Shown: positions 5,800 to 12,353, counted from the first letter of the stretch. The stretch is DNA of 14,670 nt from Candidatus Vogelbacteria bacterium CG22_combo_CG10-13_8_21_14_all_37_9 (GCA_002772495.1 PCSX01000008.1:1003-15672), one strand, 5' to 3'. Numbers and translations are program-made. Notes: generated from the sequence alone by a model not told the origin.

Positions 5800-8280
5800 C
5801 TACATTTTTTCGATCCTTGGCGCTAGTCCCGAACCAGAATTAGAATCAGCTTCAAAATAAACTTTCATCCCCTGACTAAGAGTGTCATTGATTAAAAGAT
5901 CAGCGATACTTTGTTCAATATTATCTTGGATATAACGTTGCATTGGTCGAGCCCCAAAAACCTTGTTAGCCCCATTTTGAGCGACAGCCGTCACTAAAAA
6001 ATCAGTAACGCCCAAAACAATCCCTTTAGCTTCTAAACGAGTGGCTAGTTTCTTTAACATTAAACGGGCAACTTGGATTAACTCCGCTTCAGCTAGGGGT
6101 TGATAGACCACCACGGCATCAAAACGATTTAGAAGTTCTGGTTTAAAAATCCCTTGGGACACAATCGCTTCGACTAATTCAGTCGCCTGAGGTGTTTTCC
6201 CAGCCGAAACTAATTGCCAAATCAAATCAGAACCAGCATTGGAAGTGGCAATAAAAATAGTATTTTTAGCAAACACTTTTTTCCCCGATCCATCAGCAAA
6301 CACTCCTTCGTCAAAAACCGGTAAAAAGAGATTGAGAATTTCGGGGCTAGTTTTTTCAAATTCATCAAGTAAGACCACACCATAAGGATGTTCCCGAATA
6401 AGGCTGGATAAAAGACCAGCTTGGCCACTAGTGTAAGAACCAATCAAACGCGCAATCGCATCAGCTCCTTGAAATTCGGACATATCTAGGCGACGCATTT
6501 CTTCCTCTTGGCCAAAGAAAGCCGCGGCCAGAGCTTTTGCAGTTTCGGTTTTACCCACTCCCGTTGGACCTAAAAAGAGAAAGGAACCAATCGGCCGATT
6601 AGGATTACGAATCCCCACTCGAGCTCGTCGGATAGCATTAGCCACCGATTTAATCGCTTCAGTCTGACCAATGACTCGGGCTGAAAGAGTAGCTTCTAAT
6701 TGATTTAATTGGGTTTTATCTTCGCTATTCATCACTCCCAGCGGAATGTTGGTCTTGGATTGAATAAAGCTTAAAACTTCCGCTTGACCGAGAGTAGTTA
6801 AATTATTTTGTTTAGCCCAAGGGGCAATCTCCAATAATAAGTCCATAGTCTTGTCAGAGCTGATACTGTCAGGAAAATAATATTCGGCACTATGATTGAT
6901 TTCCATTATCGCTTGATAGGTAAAAAAGAGATGATAATCAGTTTCAATTTGGCTAACTTGGCGTAAAAGCAATTCGGCCAATTCGGCAGAACTCAAAGCT
7001 TCAATTTTAATTTTTTCAAACCGAGACAAAAGACCGACTTGATTTTCAATTTGATCATGAAAGTGATCCAGATCAACCAGGCCGATAACTTGCAACTCGG
7101 GCGCGGTCAAAAAGGGATCAATTAATAAAGCTAAATTAGAACCTAGGATTTTAGCCGAAGCGAGAAGATTAGGAAAATCATCAATAACTAAAATAATATT
7201 GCCCGCTCGAGCGGCATCAGAAAAAATTTTTAAAATTCCTTGTTCAAAAGTATTTTTATCTTTAAACGCCGAAATAAACTTGGCACTTTCTAATAAGACT
7301 GGTCGCCGATCACGCAAAGGTCCTAAAGTTTTCCCTAAATAAATAGACCGCGCTAAATGATAAACTAGGTCTAATTTATCGGGACCAGCGGAGCCAATAA
7401 TTAAAGCATTATCTTCTCGAGATCGAACTAAAATATTTTCTAATTGTTGTAATTCTTTTTGACGAGAATTACTGGCTGACTGGAGGGAAGAAACTATTTC
7501 ATCTTTTAATAAATCTCGACTCCAGAGATCTAAATTATAAGTCTCGCCATAAACCCAATCTTGGCCAATCCCCGGCCGACGTAAAAGGTTTTCTGGGAGC
7601 CACCAACGTCGACTTAATTCTCTAGTCTCTAATTGCAGAATCACCCAATTCACCGCCCCTAAAAAATCAGCTTCTTTGATCCCACTGGCTAATAACCAAG
7701 TTTTGAATTCAGGAGAAGACAGCAGAAAATGTTCCATTAAATCGGACATTTTGACCACCGGTCCAATTTTAGGCACCGGCAGAGATAAAACTTGAGTGTA
7801 AGGGGTAGCTAAAAAAGTCTGCCAGACTGCCTGGCTCAAACCCAAACGACGAAGAATAGCCCGACCCAATTTGGCTCGGCCGAAAGAAGCCAAGAGGTCG
7901 TCATCTTTAAGTTGAAATAAAATCCGACCGACCGAAAAAGTATAGCTATCAATCGCCTGATAACGATTTTGAGCAATTAATTCGAAATAATAACGAGCAG
8001 AAAAATAAAGTTCTAATAAATAAACAATTCCGAACAAACTTAAGTTAATAAATAACAAACCCAAAATTTTATTTTTGATTTGAATTAAAAATAACCAAAA
8101 ACCCGCCACTGGTGACCAATAAGTTGAAACTTGGTAAACAACAAAAATCAACACTAAAATAAAAATAATATACCGCAGTAAATGAAGGAGAAGACGTCTA
8201 AATCGTTCAGTAATTAAATCATCCAACAACAAAACTGGATAAAGACGACTCTGTTTAATTTGATTTTTTAATTCAGACAT
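5800..8280 (-). CDS. Membrane-anchored Clp/Hsp100-type AAA+ ATPase with degenerate first ATPase domain
   Basis: Predicted 826-residue unfoldase or remodelling ATPase. Two N-terminal membrane segments (about 36-52 and 72-92) replace the usual soluble Clp N domain. A helical region (about 100-280) follows, then a first AAA+ domain whose P-loop reads GSAGPDKL (296-303; no GKT) and whose Walker B ends in DD (367-368), so it probably hydrolyses ATP poorly or not at all. The second AAA+ domain is intact: GPTGVGKT (571-578), VVLLDE (635-640), sensor 1 ATSN (678-681), arginine finger in LLNRFD (715-720) and sensor 2 GARP (776-779). No ClpP-binding (I/L/V)GF loop is seen after sensor 1, so a ClpP partner is doubtful; D2 resembles ClpB as much as ClpC. 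The start at 8280 overlaps the preceding stop as TAATG. An in-frame ATG at 8349 was not used because it would lie inside the upstream gene. Confidence 0.88.
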   Translation of the reverse strand: MSELKNQIKQSRLYPVLLLDDLITERFRRLLLHLLRYIIFILVLIFVVYQVSTYWSPVAGFWLFLIQIKNKILGLLFINLSLFGIVYLLELYFSARYYFELIAQNRYQAIDSYTFSVGRILFQLKDDDLLASFGRAKLGRAILRRLGLSQAVWQTFLATPYTQVLSLPVPKIGPVVKMSDLMEHFLLSSPEFKTWLLASGIKEADFLGAVNWVILQLETRELSRRWWLPENLLRRPGIGQDWVYGETYNLDLWSRDLLKDEIVSSLQSASNSRQKELQQLENILVRSREDNALIIGSAGPDKLDLVYHLARSIYLGKTLGPLRDRRPVLLESAKFISAFKDKNTFEQGILKIFSDAARAGNIILVIDDFPNLLASAKILGSNLALLIDPFLTAPELQVIGLVDLDHFHDQIENQVGLLSRFEKIKIEALSSAELAELLLRQVSQIETDYHLFFTYQAIMEINHSAEYYFPDSISSDKTMDLLLEIAPWAKQNNLTTLGQAEVLSFIQSKTNIPLGVMNSEDKTQLNQLEATLSARVIGQTEAIKSVANAIRRARVGIRNPNRPIGSFLFLGPTGVGKTETAKALAAAFFGQEEEMRRLDMSEFQGADAIARLIGSYTSGQAGLLSSLIREHPYGVVLLDEFEKTSPEILNLFLPVFDEGVFADGSGKKVFAKNTIFIATSNAGSDLIWQLVSAGKTPQATELVEAIVSQGIFKPELLNRFDAVVVYQPLAEAELIQVARLMLKKLATRLEAKGIVLGVTDFLVTAVAQNGANKVFGARPMQRYIQDNIEQSIADLLINDTLSQGMKVYFEADSNSGSGLAPRIEKM

Positions 8281-8675
8281 TAGGGTAGAAATAATAAACC
8301 TAGACCGACTAAAAAGGCGACTACTACTCCAAAAGGTAGGACCAACCAAGAGAGTAGGACTAGAGGAAGAGAAAGACTAAGAAGAACAAGGACACCTAGA
8401 CCAACAATAATAATGATCGTTCGAATCAGGAAGCCGACCAGACGCATTAAAATATTGACCACAAAAGCCTCAAACCATTGCCCAGCATTAAAAATATTTC
8501 CCTGATAATCTAAATCAAGCCGACGCCAAGGTGAGATCCAAGTTCGAAACATTAAAGAGAGCGAGAAGAAATTAAAACTAAACTGAAAAAAGTTTCGATA
8601 TAAAACAAGAAGCGATTTTAAGGCCTGACCGTAATGCCAAATAAAATAATTAAAAATGATGATTGCAACGCGCAT
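8280..8675 (-). CDS. Small hydrophobic membrane protein of unknown function
   Basis: I do not recognise this 131-residue protein. It has a hydrophobic, aromatic N-terminal half (about 3-45), a charged/aromatic motif MFRTWISPWRRLDLD (42-56) and two strongly hydrophobic stretches (about 78-100 and 103-130) reaching the C-terminus. Two to three membrane spans or an amphipathic N-terminal segment plus a membrane hairpin are likely. Its TAA stop shares one base with the ATG of the AAA+ gene (TAATG at 8282-8278), a strong sign of coupled translation and possibly of a physical partnership. ATG 8675 is supported by an extended -10 box ending 11 nt upstream. There is no Shine-Dalgarno sequence. Confidence 0.8.
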   Translation of the reverse strand: MRVAIIIFNYFIWHYGQALKSLLVLYRNFFQFSFNFFSLSLMFRTWISPWRRLDLDYQGNIFNAGQWFEAFVVNILMRLVGFLIRTIIIIVGLGVLVLLSLSLPLVLLSWLVLPFGVVVAFLVGLGLLFLP

Positions 8676-8686
8676 AAAGTAATAAT

Positions 8687-8695
8687 ATTATAACA
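8687..8695 (-). promoter_or_regulatory. Extended -10 promoter for the membrane/AAA+/carboxypeptidase cluster
   Basis: TGTTATAAT on the minus strand (TATAAT at 8692-8687) overlaps the ftsQ stop codon and lies 11 nt before ATG 8675, giving a leader of only about 4-5 nt. AAGACA at 18-bp spacing is a weak -35 candidate. It would let this cluster be expressed apart from serS-ftsQ. Confidence 0.6.
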
Positions 8696-9551
8696 GATTT
8701 TTAGTAGGAGTGTCTTTAAATTTATAAAAAACTTTAGAACTAAAGCGTAAATCTAAATAATCCAAGTGCGCCCCGGCTTGAAAAGCTTCTTTAAAACTGA
8801 CCGCCGAAAAAACGGCTTTCAGATTAGCTAAAACCAAATCCGGATTGACCTGGCTATTGACCAGTAATCGCCACTCTTGTTGATCTTGAGTAAAAATTAA
8901 AGCCAGATCTCCAGCTGACCCCATTTCAATTCGTTTAAGAGTGCTTGGACTTAAAGTTTGAATTAAATCTGTCGCTTGAAGTGAAAAATTTAAAAAAGGT
9001 ACTAAATCTAATTCCGGTAGAGGTTGAGAAAATAAAGCTATGGTTCCAGTGGCCTGATAAAATTCTGGGAAAATACCGACGGAAAAAAGCGGGGCGGTCG
9101 AAAAAGCTACTCCCTTTTGGTCAAGGAAAAAACATTGTTTCAAGTCTTCGTGGCCATAGCACCATAAAGCCAGTGGTTTACGTTCTAAAATAGTGACAGT
9201 TAAGGTCTGTCCCATTAAAGACATTCCTACTTCTCCGGCTCGAGGAGAAACCTGATGGATAGTCTCTGATAATAAAGTCCGCGGATAAAACAATAGACTA
9301 CGACGAGGAATCAAATTTGAATTATCAGTAAATAAAATCTTATTCAGCGCCTTAGAAATATTCTCTTGTTCATAAGGTGAAGCGCCAGAAATTTTTATTT
9401 GTTCAATTAAAAATTTAGGTGAACGAAGTAAAAAAATTAACTCGATTGTCACAATTAAAATAAAAATAATAATCAAAACAATGCTCACCGACAAACGTCG
9501 ATGGGCGCGTTTTTTTCCAGTCGCTAATAAATCTTTTTTAGACGAGGTCAT
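8688..9551 (-). CDS. ftsQ: FtsQ/DivIB-like cell-division protein
   Basis: Bitopic division protein that links the FtsBL/FtsWI complex at the septum (family knowledge). The 287 residues show a basic cytoplasmic N-terminus (KK, KKRAHRR), one membrane span (about 22-42), then a POTRA-like segment starting FLIEQIKISGAS (47-58) and containing the characteristic LTVTILERKPLALW stretch, and a C-terminal beta region ending DYLDLRFSSKVFYKF, which matches the (Y/L)DLRF...VYYK ending typical of FtsQ. Sequence similarity is otherwise loose, so the call rests on topology, POTRA pattern and C-terminal motif. It follows serS by 27 nt and is probably co-transcribed. GAGGA, eight bases before ATG 9551, is a possible Shine-Dalgarno sequence. 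Its last codons overlap the next promoter. Confidence 0.72.
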   Translation of the reverse strand: MTSSKKDLLATGKKRAHRRLSVSIVLIIIFILIVTIELIFLLRSPKFLIEQIKISGASPYEQENISKALNKILFTDNSNLIPRRSLLFYPRTLLSETIHQVSPRAGEVGMSLMGQTLTVTILERKPLALWCYGHEDLKQCFFLDQKGVAFSTAPLFSVGIFPEFYQATGTIALFSQPLPELDLVPFLNFSLQATDLIQTLSPSTLKRIEMGSAGDLALIFTQDQQEWRLLVNSQVNPDLVLANLKAVFSAVSFKEAFQAGAHLDYLDLRFSSKVFYKFKDTPTKNLL

Positions 9552-9578
9552 AAAGATAGTCCTCGAAACAAATCCAAG

Positions 9579-10838
9579 CTAACGAATTATTTCTTGTCCG
9601 CCCAGATAAGGACGTAAAACTTCTGGAATAATAACCGAACCGTCAGCCTGTTGATAATTTTCTAATAATGAGACTAAAATACGTGGTGAAGCCACAGCGG
9701 TTCCATTTAGAGAATGAACCAAATGAGTTTTTCCTTCGAGATCTTTATATTTTAAATTTAAACGGCGAGCTTGAAAATCATGAAAATAAGAGATGGAATG
9801 AGTTTCGCGATATTTATTTTCACTTGGCACCCAAGCTTCAATGTCATATTTTTTAACTTGACCCAAACCAAGATCACCACTGCAATTGACGACCACTCGA
9901 TAAGGTAATTTCAAACCTTGCATCAATTTTTCAGCATTAGCTAATAAAGCTTCATGCCAACGAACACTTTCTTCATGATTAGCTTCACATAACACAACTT
10001 GTTCAACTTTATAAAATTCATGAAGACGAATCAGACCCCGAGTATCTTTACCGTGAGAGCCAGCCTCCCGTCTAAAGCAAGGTGACCAAGAAACAAATTT
10101 CAGAGGTAGATGATCAATCGGCACAATTTCATCCATATGATAACCCATCATCGCTACTTCAGCGGTTCCAGCTAAATAATCTCCATCTTGAGTTTTATAT
10201 AAATCTTCTTCACCTTGAGGTAAATAAGCAGTACCATAAAAAGAGTCTGGTCGAACCAATGACGGTACCATCATCGGAGTAAAAGATTCCTTTTGGAGTA
10301 AATCAAAAGCATACTGCCACAGAGCGAAAGATAAACGCAAACCTTCATTTTTTAAAAAATAACCTCGAAAACCAGCGACTTTAGTCCCCCGCTCCAAATC
10401 AACCAGATGAAGATTCTGCATCAATTCAATATGACTTTTAGGAATGAAAGGAAATTGGGGTCGTTCACCATTAGTTTTTAATTCGACATTATTAGAATCA
10501 TCATCACCATCTGGCACAGAAATATCGGGAACATTAGGCACTTGGACCATCAAGGCCTGCCAATTTTTAATAATCTCTTTTAATTCAGTTTCCTGATTTT
10601 GCAATTCTTCTTTCAGAGATTTCATTGCCAAAATATTCTCTTCTCGTTTAGAAGTATCCTGAGCAATTTCAGTGGAAATTTTATTTTGATGAGCTCGCTT
10701 AGTTTCGACTTCAATTAAAAGTTTGACCCGCTTTTCATCTACAGCCAGTAAGTCTTCAACTTTAAATTTGAGACGTTTTTTTCGAGCCGCTTCTGCAATT
10801 AACTCTTTGTTCTCTCGAATAAATTTAATGTCTAACAT
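9579..10838 (-). CDS. serS: Seryl-tRNA synthetase
   Basis: Charges tRNA-Ser with serine in the cytoplasm. At 419 residues it is of normal length. It has an N-terminal long coiled-coil arm (about 30-100) that grips the tRNA variable arm, then the class II catalytic core with TAE (225-227), motif 2 FRREAGSHGKDTRGLIRLHE (255-274), and motif 3 NGTAVASPRILVSLLENYQ (378-396) with arginine R386. ATG 10838 is supported by the conserved start MLDIKFIREN and by a strong promoter whose -10 box ends 6 nt before it, so the mRNA is predicted to be leaderless. The start codon also lies in a 10-bp inverted repeat (10822-10831 with 10835-10844), which may affect initiation. ftsQ follows after 27 nt. Confidence 0.98.
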   Translation of the reverse strand: MLDIKFIRENKELIAEAARKKRLKFKVEDLLAVDEKRVKLLIEVETKRAHQNKISTEIAQDTSKREENILAMKSLKEELQNQETELKEIIKNWQALMVQVPNVPDISVPDGDDDSNNVELKTNGERPQFPFIPKSHIELMQNLHLVDLERGTKVAGFRGYFLKNEGLRLSFALWQYAFDLLQKESFTPMMVPSLVRPDSFYGTAYLPQGEEDLYKTQDGDYLAGTAEVAMMGYHMDEIVPIDHLPLKFVSWSPCFRREAGSHGKDTRGLIRLHEFYKVEQVVLCEANHEESVRWHEALLANAEKLMQGLKLPYRVVVNCSGDLGLGQVKKYDIEAWVPSENKYRETHSISYFHDFQARRLNLKYKDLEGKTHLVHSLNGTAVASPRILVSLLENYQQADGSVIIPEVLRPYLGGQEIIR

Positions 10839-10844
10839 TAAATT
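10822..10844 (-). promoter_or_regulatory. Inverted repeat over the serS start codon
   Basis: AATTTAATGT and ACATTAAATT (10-bp arms, 3-nt loop) place the serS ATG inside one arm of a potential hairpin, while the upstream arm overlaps the stretch between -10 box and start. If the mRNA is leaderless only part of the arm would be transcribed. A protein-binding site is an alternative. Confidence 0.4.
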
Positions 10845-10873
10845 ATCATAACAGGACTACTAAAAATTGCCAA
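10845..10873 (-). promoter_or_regulatory. Promoter of serS-ftsQ
   Basis: On the minus strand, TTGGCA (10873-10868), 17 bp, then TATGAT (10850-10845) with a TGT extension. This is the best full -35/-10 pair in the window. The -10 ends 6 nt before the serS ATG, so the transcript should begin at or beside the start codon. The -35 follows directly on the T-run of the preceding terminator. Confidence 0.75.
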
Positions 10874-10875
10874 AC

Positions 10876-10942
10876 AAAAAAGCCCCGTCGTGTAAAGATT
10901 GGGCTTTTGCGTCATAAGGGTTTGGCGCAATACACGACGGGG
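10876..10942 (-). terminator. Long-stem terminator upstream of serS
   Basis: The arms 10942-10931 and 10894-10883 are a perfect 12-bp pair (CCCCGTCGTGTA with its complement). An inner stem (10930-10924 with 10913-10907) is intact apart from an A-C mismatch on this strand, and a 12-nt bulge separates the two. C plus six T (10882-10876) follow on the minus strand. It should end transcripts of the mini-protein before the serS promoter. Confidence 0.75.
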
Positions 10943-11076
10943 GTATAACCCTCTCTGTGGTGTTGGGGTTAGAGAGATAGTACAGGGGGGTTCCTGATGT
11001 GAGGATCTCTCTAGTGGGGACATCAAAGAGGGGGATGGGAAAAGTGAGGCGATAAACAAAGAGAACTTAGGAACCC
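10883..11076. ncRNA. Candidate structured RNA between serS and the mini-protein gene (strand unresolved)
   Basis: This block is clearly richer in G/C than its surroundings and contains several nested or interlocking pairings: 10883-10894 with 10931-10942 (12 bp); 10907-10913 with 10924-10930; TAGAGAGAT 10970-10978 with 11005-11013 (9 bp); GGGTTCCT 10988-10995 with 11069-11076 (8 bp); TGATGT 10995-11000 with ACATCA 11020-11025. The non-Watson-Crick positions (10912/10925, 10996/11068, 10969/11014) read as G-U on the plus strand but A-C on the minus strand, which favours a plus-strand RNA. The only T-run after a hairpin (10881-10876) favours the minus strand, where the block could be the 3' untranslated region of the mini-protein mRNA. 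I see no rnpB, ssrA, 6S, SRP or T-box consensus. No convincing protein is encoded. Confidence 0.4.
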
Positions 11077-11180
11077 TTGTTGTGGAGTTCAGAATTTATC
11101 TGAGATCCGCAAGCTGGGCAAGTCTCCTCGCTTGTGGTAATCGAGTGTTCTGCCATTAATCGGCAGACTATGCAATTCAT
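11067..11180 (-). CDS. 37-residue zinc-ribbon mini-protein
   Basis: Short ORF from ATG 11180 to TAA 11067. The protein has two CxxC knuckles, CIVC (C3-C6) and CPAC followed by G (C21-C24), 14 residues apart, the pattern of a zinc ribbon. It is preceded by AGGAGG (11191-11186) five bases before ATG, the only strong Shine-Dalgarno sequence in the window, and by a promoter-like pair at 11246-11219. The combination of ribosome site, promoter and paired cysteines makes it a credible gene in spite of its size. Its last codons can base-pair with the structured block downstream (11069-11076 with 10988-10995). Function is unknown; a nucleic-acid or ribosome-binding role is only a guess from the fold. 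It is divergent from dprA. Confidence 0.7.
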   Translation of the reverse strand: MNCIVCRLMAEHSITTSEETCPACGSQINSELHNKGS

Positions 11181-11185
11181 ATTTT

Positions 11186-11191
11186 CCTCCT
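11186..11191 (-). promoter_or_regulatory. Strong Shine-Dalgarno sequence of the mini-protein
   Basis: AGGAGG on the minus strand, five bases (AAAAT) before ATG 11180. The other genes here have no comparable site; only ftsQ has a weak GAGGA. This site fixes the start codon of the mini-protein. Confidence 0.8.
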
Positions 11192-11218
11192 TTTTTACTA
11201 TAGATCGATCTGATTATT

Positions 11219-11246
11219 ATGATAACATAAGCTATAAAAAAAGCAA
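11219..11246 (-). promoter_or_regulatory. Candidate promoter of the mini-protein gene
   Basis: On the minus strand, TTGCTT (11246-11241), 16 bp, then TATCAT (11224-11219) with a TGT extension. Predicted start near 11212 gives a leader of about 31 nt containing the AGGAGG site. Its -35 lies within the upstream part of the divergent dprA promoter, so the two may compete. Confidence 0.5.
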
Positions 11247-11261
11247 GCTCAATATTCTTTG

Positions 11262-11270
11262 TGCTATAAT
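11262..11270 (+). promoter_or_regulatory. Extended -10 promoter of dprA, predicted leaderless start
   Basis: TGCTATAAT is a perfect extended -10 (TATAAT at 11265-11270). Eight bases separate it from ATG 11279, so the transcript should start at or within a base or two of the start codon. There is no good -35 at 17 bp. Confidence 0.7.
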
Positions 11271-11278
11271 ACTGGACA

Positions 11279-12148
11279 ATGCCCAAAATCTTTCAAAAAT
11301 TAACAGGCTTAGCGATTCCGGAACCTTTGCGCGAAATACCCGAGCCACCCCAAACTCTCTTTTATCAAGGGCAAATTTTCAAGACGGATGAAAATTTTTT
11401 AACTGTGGTCGGTTCGAGACGAATGAGTCATTATGGACGAGAAGTATGCGAAAAATTGATCGCTGGTTTACAAAATTATCCTATCACCATTGTTTCAGGT
11501 TTAGCTTTAGGTATTGATACCGTCGCTCATCAGAGTGCCCTTAGAGCCAAGCTACGAACAATTGCTTTCCCAGGTTCGGGTTTAGATCAGTCAGTTCTCT
11601 ATCCCCGCTCGAATTTAAAATTAGCGGAAGAAATTATCGAAACTGGTGGCTTATTAATTTCGGAATTAGCTCCGACCCAAAAGGCTACCCCTTACACTTT
11701 TCCCCGTCGAAACCGTTTGATGGCTGGCTTAAGTAAAGCCACTCTAATTATTGAAGCCAGCCAAAAATCAGGCACTTTAATCACCGCTCGTTTAGCTCTA
11801 GATTATAATCGAGAAGTTTTAGCTGTGCCGGGAGCTATCACTTGGCCTAATTCTTTCGGACCTAATTATTTAATTAGAGAAGGAGCAATCCCAATCACGA
11901 GTAGCGTTGATATTCTTCAAGTGTTTGGTTTTGAACCGGAAAACTCTGATCAACAACTAAAATTAATCCCTGAAGATCTATCGACTGATGAATTGAAAAT
12001 CTTAAAACTGATCCAAGCTGGCGAAACTAATATTGACCAAATGATTATCGACAGTAAATTATCAGCCCCGGTCGTTAATACTATTTTAATGCTATTAGAA
12101 ATTAAGGGTTTAATTTCTAACAAAAACGGAATTATCTCTTTGACTTAA
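11279..12148 (+). CDS. dprA: DNA-processing protein DprA (short form)
   Basis: Binds single-stranded DNA taken up by the cell and helps load RecA. The 289 residues begin almost directly with the DprA core: IPEPLREIPEPPQTLFYQG (13-31), VVGSRR (43-48), SGLALGID (73-80), the FPGSGLD loop (97-103), FPRRNRL (141-147), SGTLITA (164-170) and AVPG (182-185), a Rossmann-like fold, followed by a C-terminal winged-helix segment (about 233-289). The usual N-terminal SAM-like domain is absent, so it is shorter than typical. ATG 11279 is chosen because the first motif starts a few residues later and the -10 box leaves no room for an earlier start. No Shine-Dalgarno sequence. topA follows on the same strand, a frequent arrangement in bacteria, but here a terminator and a new promoter separate the two. 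Confidence 0.97.
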   Translation: MPKIFQKLTGLAIPEPLREIPEPPQTLFYQGQIFKTDENFLTVVGSRRMSHYGREVCEKLIAGLQNYPITIVSGLALGIDTVAHQSALRAKLRTIAFPGSGLDQSVLYPRSNLKLAEEIIETGGLLISELAPTQKATPYTFPRRNRLMAGLSKATLIIEASQKSGTLITARLALDYNREVLAVPGAITWPNSFGPNYLIREGAIPITSSVDILQVFGFEPENSDQQLKLIPEDLSTDELKILKLIQAGETNIDQMIIDSKLSAPVVNTILMLLEIKGLISNKNGIISLT

Positions 12149-12172
12149 TTTTAGTTTGACTTTTGAAATTTA

Positions 12173-12216
12173 AAACTATACCAGATTTCCACGGTCGTGG
12201 AAATCTGGTATAGTTT
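12173..12216. repeat. 44-bp palindrome with GT centre, copy 4 of the family
   Basis: Perfectly complementary 21-bp arms (12173-12193, 12196-12216) around a GT centre, the same 21-2-21 layout as copy 2. The core is CCACGGTCGTGG instead of GCGCGGTCGCGC, so the GGTC centre is kept while the surrounding stem pairs have changed on both sides. It lies 24 nt after the dprA stop, before the true terminator. No T-run follows. Confidence 0.9.
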
Positions 12217-12230
12217 GAGAATATTAAATT

Positions 12231-12270
12231 AAACCGATGTGAAAATTAACAATTTCCACATCGGTTTTTT
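12231..12270 (+). terminator. Intrinsic terminator of dprA
   Basis: AAACCGATGTG (12231-12241) pairs with CACATCGGTTT (12257-12267). An inner AAATT/AATTT pairing lengthens the stem past one mismatch. The stem runs into six T (12265-12270) and an AT-rich tail, the classical rho-independent form. Confidence 0.85.
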
Positions 12271-12324
12271 AATTAAAAATTGACAAAGTTTTTTTAATCT
12301 GTAATTCTGGAGCCGAAGTCAAAT

Positions 12325-12353
12325 TAGTCAAAATAAGCTCGGACCAGTATAAT
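12325..12353 (+). promoter_or_regulatory. Promoter of topA
   Basis: TAGTCA (12325-12330; four of six -35 consensus positions), 17 bp, then a perfect TATAAT (12348-12353). Start of transcription is expected near 12360, leaving a leader of about 25 nt that is A/T only and has no Shine-Dalgarno sequence. TTGACA at 12280-12285 is a second possible -35, but only a poor -10 (TAATTC, 12302-12307) follows it. Confidence 0.65.

Noticed and set aside
8281..8349. Earlier in-frame ATG at 8349 for the AAA+ gene, adding 23 residues
   Set aside because: It would overlap the upstream membrane-protein gene by about 70 bp. The ATG at 8280 overlaps that gene's stop by one base (TAATG) and gives a natural N-terminus before the membrane spans.
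10838..11059. 73-codon minus-strand reading frame upstream of serS
   Set aside because: It runs through the terminator, the serS promoter and the paired block, has no ribosome site and has low-complexity, protein-unlike composition.
10876..11066. T-box riboswitch controlling serS
   Set aside because: The position and the terminator fit and AGGGTTATACC faintly resembles the T-box, but the required TGGN element that pairs with the tRNA end is missing and serS has its own promoter downstream of the terminator.
10883..11180. RNase P RNA, tmRNA, 6S RNA or SRP RNA
   Set aside because: None of the conserved segments (for example the GAGGAAAGTCC element of RNase P, the tRNA-like end of tmRNA, or the SRP GGAAG-type loop) is seen on either strand.
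11089..11286. 65-codon minus-strand frame between the mini-protein and dprA
   Set aside because: It lies in another frame over the mini-protein, crosses both promoters and has neither ribosome site nor recognisable motif. The CxxC frame with AGGAGG is much better supported.
11134..11391. 85-codon plus-strand frame overlapping the dprA start
   Set aside because: It crosses the dprA promoter and overlaps conserved DprA codons in a different frame, with no motif.
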